Shown here: positions 16,793 through 17,145 of the stretch, one piece after another
How positions within the stretch are numbered: position 1 is the first letter of the stretch
Layout: the number at the start of each line of letters is the position of its first letter
Assembly: GCA_966430775.1 (NCBI GenBank)
Contig: CBJMMB010000084.1
Location: 1 to 17,145 of the forward strand
DNA: 17,145 nt
DNA from: Dyella_B sp966430775
Lineage (GTDB): Bacteria; Pseudomonadota; Gammaproteobacteria; Xanthomonadales; Rhodanobacteraceae
Direction of reading: 5' to 3'
Notes under the pieces: generated by a model
Databases searched by the model: none
Told to the model about the DNA's origin: nothing
Seen by the model: only the letters and a program-made list of their open reading frames with translations
Program-made: the position numbers and the translations under genes

Positions 16793-16917
16793 GAATGTCG
16801 GTTCAGCGGTCGACGCGCACGCGAGGTCATGCCAGCGGCCATGCGGGCGCTGGTAAGTACGGTAGCGGTATAGACGGCTGAAGACATGAGGTGTCCGGGC
16901 GGTTGAAAGGCAATCAT
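16783..16917 (-). CDS. Putative arginine-rich leader peptide of the arg operon
   Basis: A 44-codon frame (MIAFQPPGHL...) ends in TSRARRPLNRHSAG followed by TAG. Four of its last twelve residues are Arg (33, 35, 36, 40; codons CGT, CGT, CGA, CGA at 16821-16798), and a fifth is at 25. The stop codon lies inside the candidate antiterminator segment. Shorter starts at Met11 (16887), Met26 (16842) or Met30 (16830) are possible, and none has a convincing Shine-Dalgarno sequence. In a GC-rich genome Arg codons are common, so the enrichment alone is not decisive; the position relative to terminator and antiterminator is what suggests a leader. A non-coding leader is the alternative. Confidence 0.4.
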   Translation of the reverse strand: MIAFQPPGHLMSSAVYTATVLTSARMAAGMTSRARRPLNRHSAG

Positions 16918-16967
16918 GACGGGAATCCCGCTGCTATGCAACAGGAATGAATAGGGCGATAGGGAAT

Positions 16968-16992
16968 AAAAAAAGCCCGCCACAGGGCGGGC
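16968..16992 (-). terminator. Intrinsic terminator of the upstream glycine-zipper-like gene
   Basis: A 7-bp GC stem, GCCCGCC / GGCGGGC (16986-16992 with 16975-16981), with a 4-nt loop, is followed on the minus strand by seven T residues (16974-16968). It lies 28 nt beyond the stop of the partial gene at 17021 and separates that gene from the arg leader. Confidence 0.9.
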
Positions 16993-17020
16993 CTTTCCGT
17001 GCCTGTTCGCGCTTGCCGGC

Positions 17021-17145
17021 TCAGTCCGCCGGCGAGACGCTTACCCGTACCCGCAGGCGTTCGCCCGGGTCGTAGCTGAGACGCGACATGTAGACGTCGC
17101 CGTGATAGCGGTATTCCACGTCGTAGCCGATGATCTGGCGCTGCT
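17021..17145 (-). CDS. C-terminal end of a probable glycine-zipper 2TM / 17-kDa surface-antigen-like protein (partial)
   Basis: Only the last 40 codons are in the window, reading QRQIIGYDVEYRYHGDVYMS and ending RLRVRVSVSPAD. The IxGYDVxYRYxGxxYxxRxxxDPGxxxRVRV pattern is what I know from the C-terminal end of envelope proteins with an N-terminal glycine-zipper (Rickettsia 17-kDa antigen-like) segment in Xanthomonadales. The glycine zipper and signal peptide would lie outside the window and cannot be checked. It has its own terminator and is a separate transcription unit from the arg operon. Confidence 0.6.
   Translation of the reverse strand, partial: QRQIIGYDVEYRYHGDVYMSRLSYDPGERLRVRVSVSPAD

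Noticed and set aside
16944..16960. ARG-box-like half site (minus-strand CTATTCATT) before the arg leader
   Set aside because: Only one half resembles the ArgR operator; the mirror half is missing, so an ArgR site is not supported.
16783..16983. Longer 66-codon version of the leader frame
   Set aside because: Its start lies inside the terminator of the upstream gene, so it would not be on a transcript of its own.

Overview
The window is high-GC, densely coded chromosomal DNA with no rRNA, tRNA, CRISPR array or intact mobile element. Gene content points to a gammaproteobacterium of the order Xanthomonadales (Lysobacterales). It carries an acetylated-intermediate arginine pathway: N-acetylornithine carbamoyltransferase, N-acetylcitrulline deacetylase and a fused N-acetylglutamate synthase/kinase, in the order known from Xanthomonas and Xylella. 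A Rhodanobacteraceae-type host (Dyella, Frateuria or Rhodanobacter-like) is my guess from general impression; the genus is inference only.

Left part (1-5260, + strand): a short non-coding stretch with remnants of repeats, a FUSC-family inner-membrane protein, then a three-gene kynurenine-pathway group: ACMS decarboxylase (ACMSD), a small exported protein of unknown function, and kynureninase. A perfect 30-nt inverted repeat at 5257-5333 closes this block and supplies the kynureninase stop codon. It lies between two convergent transcription units.

Right part (5346-16699, all - strand, read from right to left): argF' (acetylornithine carbamoyltransferase), a PaiB-like FMN-binding protein, an OsmC-like protein, argG, argE', argB (NAGS/NAGK fusion), argC, argH, a cupin protein, proB, proA and an NTF2/SnoaL-like protein. 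Most junctions overlap by 1-14 nt or have gaps under 30 nt, so this looks like one long arginine-proline operon. The only loose junction (168 nt, argC to argH) is occupied by a second inverted repeat. The arginine enzymes make argininosuccinate and arginine from glutamate through acetylornithine and acetylcitrulline. No argD is seen here. proB/proA divert glutamate to proline.

Far right (16700-17145): the arg leader and the 3' end of an upstream glycine-zipper-like gene with its own terminator. The leader holds a short reading frame with an arginine-rich end, an 8-nt segment overlapping its stop codon that can pair with one arm of an intrinsic terminator, and the terminator itself, 22 nt before argF'. 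This layout fits transcription attenuation of the arginine operon by ribosome stalling at Arg codons and is the most interesting observation in the window.
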